Shown here one piece after another: positions 18,170-26,930 of a stretch of 64,000 nt of DNA. Origin of the DNA: Leptonema sp964619535 (GTDB lineage: Bacteria > Spirochaetota > Leptospiria > Leptospirales > Leptonemataceae). The notes under the pieces are model-generated. The model searched no databases. It was not told the DNA's origin and saw nothing but the letters and a program-made list of their open reading frames with translations. Each line of letters opens with the position of its first letter. Positions within the stretch are counted from its first letter, which is position 1. The DNA is taken from the NCBI GenBank assembly GCA_964619535.1, contig CAZUEX010000008.1:102898-166897 (forward strand), read 5' to 3'. Both the position numbers and the translations under genes were made by a program.

Positions 18170-18606
18170 CACAGGCCTCCTTCTACTTTCCGGGCCCGAC
18201 GCTTGATCCGCATCTCACCGCCAACGAGCGCTGCAGCACAGAGCAGAAACAATGCAAATCCGACGGTTAACACGGCCAGGCTCCTGCCAAGCGGATGGTG
18301 TCTGACCTCTACGGTTGTTTCGGACGAGGCATTCGAAACGCCTGCCTCACTGAGACGAAAGCGATAGGTGCCATCGGGACGTCCGCTCATCACCGTGGAC
18401 CGATCATGCCCCTTGTACACGGCATGACAGCCCGAGGTGGAACATTCTTCAAGCACGTAGGTCTTATTCCCCCGAACAAGCCATGGGCCATCTGACTCCC
18501 AGCTCAGGCGAAAGGTTCCCGTGGTAGATACAGTTTCAGAGGATTGCAGGGAAGGAACCGCAAAAAGAGGGAATGGAAGCAACAATAGAATAACAAACCG
18601 ACTCAA
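18169..18606 (-). CDS. Small membrane-anchored exported protein of the PII-like operon
   Basis: This 145-residue protein has a signal peptide (MSRFVILLLLPFPLFA) and an exported region of about 85 residues with one Cys pair (ECSTSGC). A single C-terminal helix follows at about residues 108-130 (LAVLTVGFALFLLCAAALV), then a basic cytoplasmic tail. It starts with TTG, overlapping the PII-like stop (TTGA). A GGGAGG ribosome site about 7 nt upstream makes the TTG start convincing. I do not recognise the family. The exported domain looks beta-rich, and the location suggests a partner of the symporter. Confidence 0.72.
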   Translation of the reverse strand: MSRFVILLLLPFPLFAVPSLQSSETVSTTGTFRLSWESDGPWLVRGNKTYVLEECSTSGCHAVYKGHDRSTVMSGRPDGTYRFRLSEAGVSNASSETTVEVRHHPLGRSLAVLTVGFALFLLCAAALVGGEMRIKRRARKVEGGL

Positions 18607-18923
18607 AGGCTAACCTCCCTCTCCACCGGTATGACAAGCACCCTGCCATCCCCTTCTCCGGACTCTTCTCTCGAACCCGTCGAACAGGTTGATTGGATAA
18701 CGGATATAACCTTATCAACGTCTTCATCCTGCACAAGCAGCATCAAAACGGTTCGGGAAACGAAATCAACTTCAAAGGAGGTGCCACGATAGAACTCCTG
18801 CACCTGCACTTCACTCCACTCCTGGATGGGAAAGAAGCGAAGCTCACTTACCCCCAGGATAAGCAGTTCATTTTTCAGCTCTTCGAGCTTGAACGGACGG
18901 ATGTAGGCTTCGATTTTCTTCAT
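18603..18923 (-). CDS. Divergent PII-like signalling protein
   Basis: This 106-residue protein fits the GlnB/PII fold: IEAYIRPFKLEELKNELL at the N-terminus, a T-loop ending FYRGTSFEVDF, the second half VDKVISVIQST, and a B-loop with GDGRVLVIPV. In GlnB the T-loop motif is YRGAEY; here the uridylylated Tyr is Phe50. The B-loop TGKIGDGK is lengthened (TGSREESGEGDGR), and the C-loop arginines are lost because the protein ends at EREVSL. It may still bind a nucleotide, but classical uridylylation looks impossible. It is the first gene of the six-gene operon, suggesting control of the symporter or the enzymes. Confidence 0.78.
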   Translation of the reverse strand: MKKIEAYIRPFKLEELKNELLILGVSELRFFPIQEWSEVQVQEFYRGTSFEVDFVSRTVLMLLVQDEDVDKVISVIQSTCSTGSREESGEGDGRVLVIPVEREVSL

Positions 18924-19226
18924 AAATTACAGGCCAGACCCGGAAAAGGCAAACGTCAGGATGATGCAGGGAGAAGGCAACGGATGAACGCTACTATGCA
19001 AAAAGGAAGAAAGGTGACAGCACCAGATTCCGGGTCCGCGATTCTATGTCAGCGATTCATGTCATGTTACAGAAGGAAGAATTATCGGTCAACTGGAAAC
19101 GAAAAAAATATCATAGATGCCGTTCGACAGCGATATTGATGACATGATGTATAATACAAAACATAGCGACACAGGCCTTTATGGCTTCTTTCATTATCTT
19201 TACTCAATCTTTACCCAGATTGATCT
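18924..19226. other. 303-bp gap with a promoter for the PII-like operon; nothing else seen
   Basis: This gap separates the end of dinB from the start of the PII-like gene, both on the minus strand. I see one promoter-like element at 19064-19092 and no tRNA, convincing open frame, hairpin terminator or repeat. The leader from that promoter would be about 130 nt. Confidence 0.5.
19064..19092 (-). promoter_or_regulatory. Candidate sigma-70 promoter of the PII-like operon
   Basis: On the minus strand there is a -35 box TTGACC (5 of 6) at 19087-19092, a 17-bp spacer and a -10 box TAACAT (4 of 6) at 19064-19069. No sigma-54 GG/GC element with correct spacing was seen. Confidence 0.5.
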
Positions 19227-20294
19227 TTATTCAAAAAGCAGCAGCTGCGCATCCTCTTCCCTGGAAAAGCCGTAAACGCCCATCCCCAGCAGTCGAACAG
19301 GCCTGCCTCTATCCAGCAGGTGCGTTAACAGCGTTTGTCCGATTTCATACAGTCCATCGGCAGATACAGGAACAGTCGATTGCGTTATACTTTTAGAATG
19401 CATGGTAAAATCAGAATACTTGATCTTCACCGTAACCGTGCGACCTGTCTTTCCGTGTTTCGCCAGGCGAACAGACAGCCCTTCCGCAAGACCTCGAAGC
19501 TTCTGCAACAGCTCATCCAGCTCAACGATGTCCGTCGAGAAGGTATCTTCAATACTCACAGACTTGCGTTCACGGGAAGGAACCACAGGGGCATCATCCA
19601 TGCCCCGCACCAGACGATACAGATGCATGCCTCCCTTTCCAAAAAGGGATACAAGCTCGGCCAGGTCGCGCATTTTCAGATCGGCACCGGTAAATATGCC
19701 ATGTTCATTCATCTTTTTCTCTGTAACCCGGCCAACACCGAAGAAATCACCTACAGGCAGTTGTTCCAGGAAGGACTCTGCCTGTTCTGGCAGAATCACT
19801 GTTAACCCATCAGGCTTGTTCTTGCCGGAGGCAATCTTTGCCAGGAACTTGCCTGAAGCCACACCGGCCGATGCCGTAAGGCCCGTTTCCTGTTTGATAG
19901 CCGCCTTGATCTGCCGTGCAATGGTTACAGCATAGGGAATGCCTGGCTTATTCTCTGTTACATCAAGAAAGGCTTCATCAAGCGATAGAGGTTCGATCAG
20001 GTCCGTATAACGGGCAAAGATCTGCCGGATCTGAGCAGAGATTGCAGCATAGACATCGAAACGTGGACGGACAAATACGGCATCCGGACAGAGCCGGTAG
20101 GCCTTCGAACAGGCCATGGCAGAACGAATCCCGTACTTCCTTGCTTCGTAGCTGGCCGTACAGACGACAGAACGCGAATCGGGCGGACCACCGACAACAA
20201 CAGGCCGACCGCGCAGCGAAGGACGATCGCGCTGCTCCACGCTGGCATAGAAGGCATCCATATCAACGTGTATAATCTTGCGCACAGTCTTCAC
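19227..20294 (-). CDS. dinB: DNA polymerase IV (Y family)
   Basis: This 355-residue protein is the usual length of DinB. The palm residues are visible in VDMDAFYASVEQ near the N-terminus and SLDEAFLDVT near residue 105, which supply the metal-binding Asp and Asp-Glu. The little-finger region follows (SIEDTFSTDI and downstream). It makes short, error-prone copies across lesions and is often LexA-controlled, but I see no clear LexA box here. The first codon is GTG. The MgtC/DUF4010 gene lies 18 bp upstream on the same strand. Confidence 0.96.
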   Translation of the reverse strand: MKTVRKIIHVDMDAFYASVEQRDRPSLRGRPVVVGGPPDSRSVVCTASYEARKYGIRSAMACSKAYRLCPDAVFVRPRFDVYAAISAQIRQIFARYTDLIEPLSLDEAFLDVTENKPGIPYAVTIARQIKAAIKQETGLTASAGVASGKFLAKIASGKNKPDGLTVILPEQAESFLEQLPVGDFFGVGRVTEKKMNEHGIFTGADLKMRDLAELVSLFGKGGMHLYRLVRGMDDAPVVPSRERKSVSIEDTFSTDIVELDELLQKLRGLAEGLSVRLAKHGKTGRTVTVKIKYSDFTMHSKSITQSTVPVSADGLYEIGQTLLTHLLDRGRPVRLLGMGVYGFSREEDAQLLLFE

Positions 20295-20311
20295 CGGCTA
20301 ACCCAGATCGA

Positions 20312-21649
20312 TCATCCAACAATAAAGGCAAGAACGGCTCCCGATGCATAGAGAAGAAGCGCCGGGGCAATCCGCTTCTTCATCGTGCGATGGGCAAGGG
20401 TAAGCACGAGGATTCCTTTGGTAACCGTATTGGCAAAGGCTGCAATCAGGATGGCCTTTACAGCCACAGGTCCAAATCCGCCGTTCTGACCGGCCAGTTC
20501 AACCATCGACAACACAATCGGATCGACATCCATTAAAGAAGACAGGGCAGCAGCGGCATACACTCCCCTGTCACCGAATAGATCGCGGGCCACATGAGCA
20601 ACAAAGGATACAGCACCGAATAGCAGACCGAAGCGAACCGCCTCCCCCAGTTCAAACGGATTGGAACGCTTCTTTGCCATCGACGTTCGGACCGTTTCTC
20701 GATCGCTTTTCCACAGATACAGGGCATATACCAGCCCGGGTAGAAGCAACATGGTAAGCGAAAGCGTCAGTCCGCCGACAAGCTCCGGACGAAGCAGGAA
20801 GACTACAACGATGATCCGCACAACCATAACGGACCAGGAAAGAATAACACCCATGGTCAGGCTGCTGGAAAGTTCGGGTGCCGTTACGCTTCGCCTTGAA
20901 AAGCCGAGGGTGATGGCAGTACTGGACACAAGTCCTCCGATGATGCCCGACAGGCCAATCCCCGACTCCTCACCGGTCGTCTTCATCAGAACATAGCTGA
21001 TGAAGTTGATGGCCGATATAAGCACCACCATCAACCAGATTCGATACGGATTGATATACTGCCAGTCCCCCCAGCCGTAATTTCGGTCGGGTAAAAGCGG
21101 CAGGATAATCGCAGAAATGATGGCAAACTTCAACGTAGCGCTGACGTCTTCCGGTTCAATGCGCACGATCATGCGATTGATCCATTCCTTGATCGTCAAT
21201 ATAAAGGCTATACTTACCGTTACCGAAACGGCCAGCAAGAACATGCCCTGCATGCAAAGCCCGCCGATCAGGAAGGCAAGCATGGCCGTAATGTATGTGG
21301 TCGTTCCCGTCGCACCTGAAAGATGCCACAGCACGTTCGATACAATCAATAGCATTGCCAGGGCTGCAAAAACAACGATAAACATCCAGGCCATGCCAAG
21401 AGATTGGCCAATATACAGAGAGATGGCACCGAGAAGGCTGATCAAGGAAAACGTACGCACACCGGCAAAATGCCGACGCGCCGTACCGGCGGAGCGATCC
21501 TCTTCTTCGTCAAGACCGACATCATCCGGAGGCGACCTCAGGCCATCGGGGAAGAAAGAAACGTTATGCGAAAGCTGCCTTTCCAGGCCCAGAAAAAGGC
21601 CCAGGGCAAGGGATAAGCCAAAGCGAAGGCTGAGGTCGAACTCATTCAT
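20312..21649 (-). CDS. MgtC/SapB plus DUF4010 family membrane protein
   Basis: This 445-residue multi-pass membrane protein begins MNEFDLSLRFGLSLALGLFLGLERQ, the N-terminal MgtC/SapB-type motif. It continues with about 11-12 hydrophobic segments typical of DUF4010 proteins (for example GLSGIIGGLVSSTAITLGFSRR and LDRGRP-like loops are absent, while SSLMDVDPIVLSM is present). The function of this long family is unknown; short MgtC proteins affect ATP synthase and Mg2+ stress. The start codon overlaps the upstream regulator stop by 8 nt, which favours this start over one 12 codons upstream. Confidence 0.82.
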   Translation of the reverse strand: MNEFDLSLRFGLSLALGLFLGLERQLSHNVSFFPDGLRSPPDDVGLDEEEDRSAGTARRHFAGVRTFSLISLLGAISLYIGQSLGMAWMFIVVFAALAMLLIVSNVLWHLSGATGTTTYITAMLAFLIGGLCMQGMFLLAVSVTVSIAFILTIKEWINRMIVRIEPEDVSATLKFAIISAIILPLLPDRNYGWGDWQYINPYRIWLMVVLISAINFISYVLMKTTGEESGIGLSGIIGGLVSSTAITLGFSRRSVTAPELSSSLTMGVILSWSVMVVRIIVVVFLLRPELVGGLTLSLTMLLLPGLVYALYLWKSDRETVRTSMAKKRSNPFELGEAVRFGLLFGAVSFVAHVARDLFGDRGVYAAAALSSLMDVDPIVLSMVELAGQNGGFGPVAVKAILIAAFANTVTKGILVLTLAHRTMKKRIAPALLLYASGAVLAFIVG

Positions 21650-22217
21650 CGATATCCAGTATGTCGAGCAGAAAGAAGGCTGCAAGGTCGTTTCTTCCGC
21701 TCATCCCCGATTTCTCATATATGGCAAGACTCTGATTGCGAATCGTCTTTTCGCTTTTGTTCAGCCGGGCCGCGATCTCGCGAAAGGTCAGTCCCTGAAT
21801 GATCAGGCGGGCCGCCTTCTGTTCTTCTGGCGAAAAATGCCAGCGCTGAAACTGATCGTTCATTGCCCGACGTAAAGCCGAAAAGGCATCCTGGTTTTCC
21901 TGCCTGTAACGGCGCAGCTCTTCTGCGGTCTTCTCTGCTTCGCGACGTGCCTGATCGGCCTCGGCCTGGACTCGAAGAAGCTGTGCATCGGCCAGCACGA
22001 TGGAGCGTCGATAGCGCTGCAAAAATACGATGGCCAACCCGGTAATCCATGCAACAATGATCGCTTCTGATATCTGATGAAGGCTCAGCCTCTGCTCGGT
22101 GAGAAGGTGATAGAACACATCATACAGGTTCAAAAGCACAAGGGCCACGATGAGAAGCCCTCCCGAACGGGAAAAATCCCGGGCATGTTGCGCACTCAGA
22201 TCATCGGATTCGGCCAT
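21642..22217 (-). CDS. Membrane-anchored LuxR-type DNA-binding regulator
   Basis: From the ATG at 22217 the product is 191 residues. Two hydrophobic helices (GGLLIVALVLLNLYDVFYHLL and IIVAWITGLAIVFLQ) are followed by a charged coiled coil rich in Ala, Glu and Arg. A C-terminal LuxR-type helix-turn-helix ends the protein (FSPEEQKAARLIIQGLTFREIAARLNKSEKTIRNQ contains it). It would hold its DNA-binding domain at the inner membrane. The frame is open for 86 more codons, but those would cross the divergent efflux promoter. It is divergent from the czcC-like gene and may regulate it; this is inferred from position only. Confidence 0.75.
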   Translation of the reverse strand: MAESDDLSAQHARDFSRSGGLLIVALVLLNLYDVFYHLLTEQRLSLHQISEAIIVAWITGLAIVFLQRYRRSIVLADAQLLRVQAEADQARREAEKTAEELRRYRQENQDAFSALRRAMNDQFQRWHFSPEEQKAARLIIQGLTFREIAARLNKSEKTIRNQSLAIYEKSGMSGRNDLAAFFLLDILDIDE

Positions 22218-22299
22218 AGGCACAACGTCCCCGCTGATTGCTATGCGGCAAGCCTTTTCGGTTACCCGGGCCGGGTGCAAAGGCAGGACAAATGACCCA

Positions 22300-22328
22300 T
22301 TGAACAGCATCTGCTTTTCTATTATCAT
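22300..22328 (+). promoter_or_regulatory. Candidate promoter of the CzcCA-like operon, leaderless spacing
   Basis: A -35 box TTGAAC (22300-22305), a 17-bp spacer and a -10 box TATCAT (22323-22328, 5 of 6) precede the ATG at 22335 by 6 bases. Transcription would then begin at or next to the A of the start codon, and no Shine-Dalgarno is present. Confidence 0.5.
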
Positions 22329-22334
22329 TGTTCT

Positions 22335-23678
22335 ATGAAGCGCAGATGGTCCAGAGGTGGCAGAAAAACGACACAGCGAGGCCTCATCCTTTTGTTGTTT
22401 TTTCCTGCATTCCTCCTGGCCCGGGATCAAGAAAAGGCCCTCTCTTACAGAGAGGCCCTTGAACTGGCAGAGCAAAGCCCTGCCGTGCAGATCAAGACCC
22501 TGGAGCTACAGCGTGCAAACAAACAGCTGGAGCAGGCCTCCACCCTTCTGCCCGCTGCTCCGGAAGTGGATCTCAGCTATGAAAAAAGCCGCACGCAGTT
22601 TGCTCCCGGCTACTTTGATGATCTTCCGGTCAGCGAAAGCTTGAACGGCAGAGCATACGAGCTGGGCATCAACCAGCAGATCGATGTATCAGGAAGTCGC
22701 AGAAGCCAGCGAGAAGAGGCAAAGCATCGCATCTCACTGGCAAGGCATCTGCTGCAGCTCGAAAGGCTGCAGACCCGATCAAGGGTGCGAGAGGCCTATC
22801 TTGCCATCTCTGTCCATGACCAGATGAGCAAGCACCTGCACGAGCATACACAGCGGTTCTTTCGTCTGAAGGCTGCCTTCGGTTCGGGCTACTTCGACCG
22901 CAGGCTGGGTGCCTATACCTCCTCAGCCCTGGCCATGGGCATTGCCTCTTTGCAGGCCGATCATACGGAAAGCATCACAGCACGCGATACGGCCATACTC
23001 AATCTCAAAAGCGAGCTCGGTCCTGCAGCAGCAAACAGGGATCGCATCGAAGTGCAGGACTTTACAAAGATTCCTCTTCCTGACCTGCCAGATGAAGAGA
23101 CACTTAAGAGGAAGGCCCGCCAGGGACTGTCTGTTATGGTGGGACGAGACCGCATTGCCATGGCCAGAGCTGCAGAAGAGCTGGCCTCAAGAAAGATACT
23201 TCCTTTCGTCGAACTTTTTGCCACGGCCGGCAAGCGAGAACAGGGGAACTACGGCTCGTTTTCGTTTCAAAACAACACTGCAGAGCGCGAACGCTTCTGG
23301 CGCTTTGGCATCCGCATCCCTCTTGGCATCTTCGGTCCAGAGCGCCTGCAATCCGACGTCGCTGCCACGGATCGAAAGATTGCAGAGATCGAGCTACAAC
23401 AACTGGAAAAACGCCTCGACCTGCTGGTAGCCCGGGAACGAACCGAATACATAAACCAGAAGGCTTCCTGCGAACGCCTGTATCGCACCTTTGTACAGAG
23501 CGAACGACTCATACGGGCCCTGGAATCCGCCCTTATATCGCGTCGCATTACCTATTTTGAATTCTGGGGAGAACATGAACGCCTGCACGACATTCTGCAG
23601 AAGATGGGCCAGGCACGGCTGAAAGCAGCCGCTGCCCTCGGTCGCATGGAGATGTTAATCGGGGAGGAGCTTGAATAA
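22335..23678 (+). CDS. TolC-family outer membrane protein of a CzcC-like metal efflux system
   Basis: This 447-residue protein has a signal peptide (about residues 1-30, ending LLFFPAFLLA). Two long helical hairpin repeats follow, starting LSYREALELAEQSPAVQIKTLELQ, a pattern shared with CzcC and CusC. It forms the outer membrane exit duct for an RND pump. The stop codon is 2 nt from the start of the czcA-like gene, so the two are co-translated. No periplasmic adaptor gene (CzcB) lies in the operon, which is unusual for metal RND systems. Confidence 0.85.
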   Translation: MKRRWSRGGRKTTQRGLILLLFFPAFLLARDQEKALSYREALELAEQSPAVQIKTLELQRANKQLEQASTLLPAAPEVDLSYEKSRTQFAPGYFDDLPVSESLNGRAYELGINQQIDVSGSRRSQREEAKHRISLARHLLQLERLQTRSRVREAYLAISVHDQMSKHLHEHTQRFFRLKAAFGSGYFDRRLGAYTSSALAMGIASLQADHTESITARDTAILNLKSELGPAAANRDRIEVQDFTKIPLPDLPDEETLKRKARQGLSVMVGRDRIAMARAAEELASRKILPFVELFATAGKREQGNYGSFSFQNNTAERERFWRFGIRIPLGIFGPERLQSDVAATDRKIAEIELQQLEKRLDLLVARERTEYINQKASCERLYRTFVQSERLIRALESALISRRITYFEFWGEHERLHDILQKMGQARLKAAAALGRMEMLIGEELE

Positions 23679-23680
23679 TC

Positions 23681-26600
23681 ATGTTACATTATCTGCAAAA
23701 CATGGCACTGAAAAACCCGCTCTGGGTTCTCTTTCTTGTCCTTCTTGCCAGCCTTTTCGGTGTGAATGCCGTCCTGAAGCTTCCCGTCGATGCCGTACCC
23801 GATATCACAGGCATCCAGGTGATGGTGCAGACAAAAACCGGTGCCATGGACCCCGAACAGAGCGAAGCCCTTGTTACGTATCCCATTGAGGTGGAACTTG
23901 CCGGTATACAGGACGTTCGTGAGATTCGCTCGATCACCAAATACGGGCTGTCCCTTGTAAGCGTTATCTTTGAGGACGATGCAGACCTTTATCTTTCACG
24001 TCAGCTCATTGCAGAACGTCTGCAGGGCTTAAGCGGATCACTGCCAGAAGGCATCGATCCCAGGCTGGGACCAATCAGCACGGGCCTTGGAGAGGTCTTT
24101 ATGTATGCCGTCAAGGCCAGACCCGGAACCCCGCTTGCTTCGATGCCAGAAGAGGATCGACTGCGTTATCTACGCACCGTACAGGACTGGGTTATCCGTC
24201 CTGCCATGAAGACGGTGCCAGGCGTTGCCGAGGTTGACTCCAACGGAGGATATCTAAAAGGCATCTTCATCGAGTTTCATCCCGATCGCATGCGACAGTC
24301 AGGCCTTGGGCCTGCAGCCCTGGCTTCTGCTTTGCAAGATGTCGGAATGAATTCCGGAGGAGGCTATATAGAACCGGGGATGCGCAGGATTCTCGTCCGC
24401 TCCGATGCACGATTCCGCACGATCGAGGAGATCCGGCACTATCCCATCCGCCCCTATGCCGTTGGACCAACGCCTCGTCTGCAGGATCTGGCAAGCGTTC
24501 GCGACGGCTCCCTGCCCCGGGTCGGAGCGGCTACAGAAAATGGTGAAGAGACGGTGCTTGGAACGGTCCTGATGCGCATCGGCGCGAACAGTCGCGAGGT
24601 AGCGCGCCAGAGCGAGGAAAAGCTGGCCTCGATTGTTTTACCCGAAGATGTGGAAGTTGAGGTCCTGTATTCTCGCAGCGAGCTTGTAAATGCCACCATA
24701 GCCACCGTCGAAAAGAACCTCATCGAAGGCAGTGTGCTCGTCATCGTCATCCTGCTTTTACTTCTGGGTAATCTTCGCGCAGCCATTATCGTCAGTATGA
24801 CCATCCCGCTTTCCATGCTGATTGCACTGACGGGTATAGAAGAGATGGGGATCAGCGCCAACCTGATGAGCCTCGGTGCCGTTGACTTTGGACTGATCGT
24901 TGACGGAGCCGTCGTCATGATCGAGAACATTGTGCGCAAGATGGAAGAGGATCCGGAACGGCTGCACCGGGATGGCAAATTCACCATTATCTCGGAAGCC
25001 CTGCGTGAGGTCACGGCTCCCGTTGTCACAGGCGTGCTGATCATCATCGTTGTCTATATCCCCATTCTGGGATTAACGGGCGTGGAAGGCAAAATGTTTC
25101 GCCCCATGGCCATTACCGTGCTTCTGGCACTGGCAACCTCTCTGCTGCTGGCCCTTTTCGTAATGCCTGTTCTTGCCCTTCTGTTTCTGAAAGTGCCACG
25201 GCATTCGCAGAGCAGATTAACCACATGGATCCAGCGCATTTACACACCGGTGCTGGACTTCAGTCTGCGCCGGGGCGTTGTTCTTACCATCACATCGTTC
25301 GTTATCTTTCTTACCTCGCTTTTCATCTTTTCGCGGATGGGCAGCGAGTTCTTGCCGGATCTCGACGAACAGGACCTGGTCATCGGCATGGTACGGGCTC
25401 CGGATATTTCCCTCGAAGAGATGGTGAAAAGGCAGAAGCATGCAGAGAAAATCATTCGAGAATTCGAAGAGGTAGAGACTGTTTTCTCACGCATCGGTAC
25501 GCCTGAATCGGCCACCGACCCCATGGGCATCAACTTCGCCGACTGTTTTGTGATTCTGAAAAAGGATCGGAACCAGTGGCCCGTAGTCGAAGAGCTTTCC
25601 CGAAGACGCACCAAAGGCGAGCTCATCACGGCCATCACCAGACGCCTGAGCCAGGAACCCGACCTTGCCGGTGATGAATACTCCCCCACACAGCCCATAG
25701 CCATGCGGTTTAATGAGATGCTGGAAGGCTCGCGAGCCGATGCCTCGTTGCGGATCTTCGGCCCCGACCTGACAAAGCTCATGGAGTTTATCGAGATCGC
25801 CGAACAAACCCTTTCACCGGATCGCATGCCACAGGTGCGCGAAATCGGTCAGGATGAGCTCTCTGCCCTCCGCCGTACACCGCTGCTCGATTTCAAGCCC
25901 AACCCGGAAAAGATGAACCGCTGGGGATTGAACTCAAGTGACATACAGACGGGGTTTCAATACGCCATGGCTGGAACCGAAATCGGCTCCTTCTATGAAG
26001 CAGACAGACGCTTTCCCATCATTCTGCGCATGAATGACCGATGGCGAGAAAACATCGCCCTTGCATCGCGCTTCCCTCTCGATCTACCCGAAGGTGGCGT
26101 CATCAGCTTTTCTGATGTTGCAGGCTTTCACTTCACCGAGCAGGTTTCCACCATTTCACGAATCGACTCCAGACGTTATGCAGGGTTATCCATCTACCTG
26201 GCAGACAGGGACCTTGAAGGCTTTATACAGAAGGCCGATGCTGCTCTGCAAGAGCAGCTCAACCTGCCCGAAGGCTATCATATTGAATGGGCCGGACAGT
26301 ACAAAAACCTTGAGCGAGCGCGTAATCGCATGCTGATCATTATTCCGGTTACATTCTTTTTGATCTTTATTCTGCTTTTGCAGAACGTAAAGGACCTTCC
26401 GCAAACCCTGCTGATTCTGCTGGGCATCCCCCTTGCCACAACGGGAGGCATCCTGCTTCTGTGGATGCGAGGCATTCACTTCAGCGTATCGGCCACGGTT
26501 GGCCTCATTGCCCTGTCGGGCATTGCCGTCCTCAATGGAACCGTCCTTGTGAACTTCTTCAACCAGTTGCGACAATCGGGCTATGAACTCTACGAGGCCG

Positions 26601-26854
26601 TTCACCATGGCACACTGACAAGACTGCGCCCCGTGTTGATGACAGCCCTTGTGGCCGGTCTTGGCTTCTTGCCCATGGCCTTGAATACCGGTGCAGGGGC
26701 AGAGGTGCAGCGCCCGCTGGCCACGATCGTTGTGGGAGGACTCTTTACCTCCACGATTCTAACGCTCTTAATCCTTCCCTACCTGTATCTGAGGCTGGAA
26801 AGCTACAGAGACAAACGCAGGGAACGACGCAGACAGAACGCTTCTTTTTCATAA
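23681..26854 (+). CDS. CzcA/CusA-family heavy-metal RND efflux pump
   Basis: This 1057-residue permease starts MLHYLQNMALKNP and soon shows the heavy-metal subgroup signature (PVDAVPDITGIQVMVQT). TM4 reads VDFGLIVDGAVVMIEN, with the Asp-Asp-Glu pattern found in the Co/Zn/Cd/Ni exporters CzcA and CnrA rather than the single-Asp pattern of the Cu/Ag pump CusA. TM10 has GIAVLNGTVLV. It should export a divalent cation driven by the proton gradient. It follows the outer membrane channel gene directly. No membrane fusion protein and no known metal sensor (CzcR, MerR, CnrYXH) were found beside it. Confidence 0.92.
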   Translation: MLHYLQNMALKNPLWVLFLVLLASLFGVNAVLKLPVDAVPDITGIQVMVQTKTGAMDPEQSEALVTYPIEVELAGIQDVREIRSITKYGLSLVSVIFEDDADLYLSRQLIAERLQGLSGSLPEGIDPRLGPISTGLGEVFMYAVKARPGTPLASMPEEDRLRYLRTVQDWVIRPAMKTVPGVAEVDSNGGYLKGIFIEFHPDRMRQSGLGPAALASALQDVGMNSGGGYIEPGMRRILVRSDARFRTIEEIRHYPIRPYAVGPTPRLQDLASVRDGSLPRVGAATENGEETVLGTVLMRIGANSREVARQSEEKLASIVLPEDVEVEVLYSRSELVNATIATVEKNLIEGSVLVIVILLLLLGNLRAAIIVSMTIPLSMLIALTGIEEMGISANLMSLGAVDFGLIVDGAVVMIENIVRKMEEDPERLHRDGKFTIISEALREVTAPVVTGVLIIIVVYIPILGLTGVEGKMFRPMAITVLLALATSLLLALFVMPVLALLFLKVPRHSQSRLTTWIQRIYTPVLDFSLRRGVVLTITSFVIFLTSLFIFSRMGSEFLPDLDEQDLVIGMVRAPDISLEEMVKRQKHAEKIIREFEEVETVFSRIGTPESATDPMGINFADCFVILKKDRNQWPVVEELSRRRTKGELITAITRRLSQEPDLAGDEYSPTQPIAMRFNEMLEGSRADASLRIFGPDLTKLMEFIEIAEQTLSPDRMPQVREIGQDELSALRRTPLLDFKPNPEKMNRWGLNSSDIQTGFQYAMAGTEIGSFYEADRRFPIILRMNDRWRENIALASRFPLDLPEGGVISFSDVAGFHFTEQVSTISRIDSRRYAGLSIYLADRDLEGFIQKADAALQEQLNLPEGYHIEWAGQYKNLERARNRMLIIIPVTFFLIFILLLQNVKDLPQTLLILLGIPLATTGGILLLWMRGIHFSVSATVGLIALSGIAVLNGTVLVNFFNQLRQSGYELYEAVHHGTLTRLRPVLMTALVAGLGFLPMALNTGAGAEVQRPLATIVVGGLFTSTILTLLILPYLYLRLESYRDKRRERRRQNASFS

Positions 26855-26864
26855 GAACGGCCTG

Positions 26865-26919
26865 GCACACCGTTTCGCGGGCCTGTAAATTCCGTTGACA
26901 GGCCTCTAAAACGGTGTGC
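26865..26919. terminator. Double inverted repeat after the czcA-like gene
   Basis: An outer perfect 11-bp repeat (GCACACCGTTT / AAACGGTGTGC) encloses an inner 7-bp repeat (GGCCTGT / ACAGGCC). It starts 10 bp after the czcA-like stop and ends just before the next gene. The U-tract is poor (TTTCGG), so it may act as a Rho-assisted terminator or a 3'-end stabiliser. Confidence 0.6.
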
Positions 26920-26930
26920 TTTCGGGCCCC

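Noticed and set aside
22218..22475. 86-residue extension of the LuxR-type regulator
   Set aside because: It crosses the divergent promoter and the first codons of the czcC-like gene.
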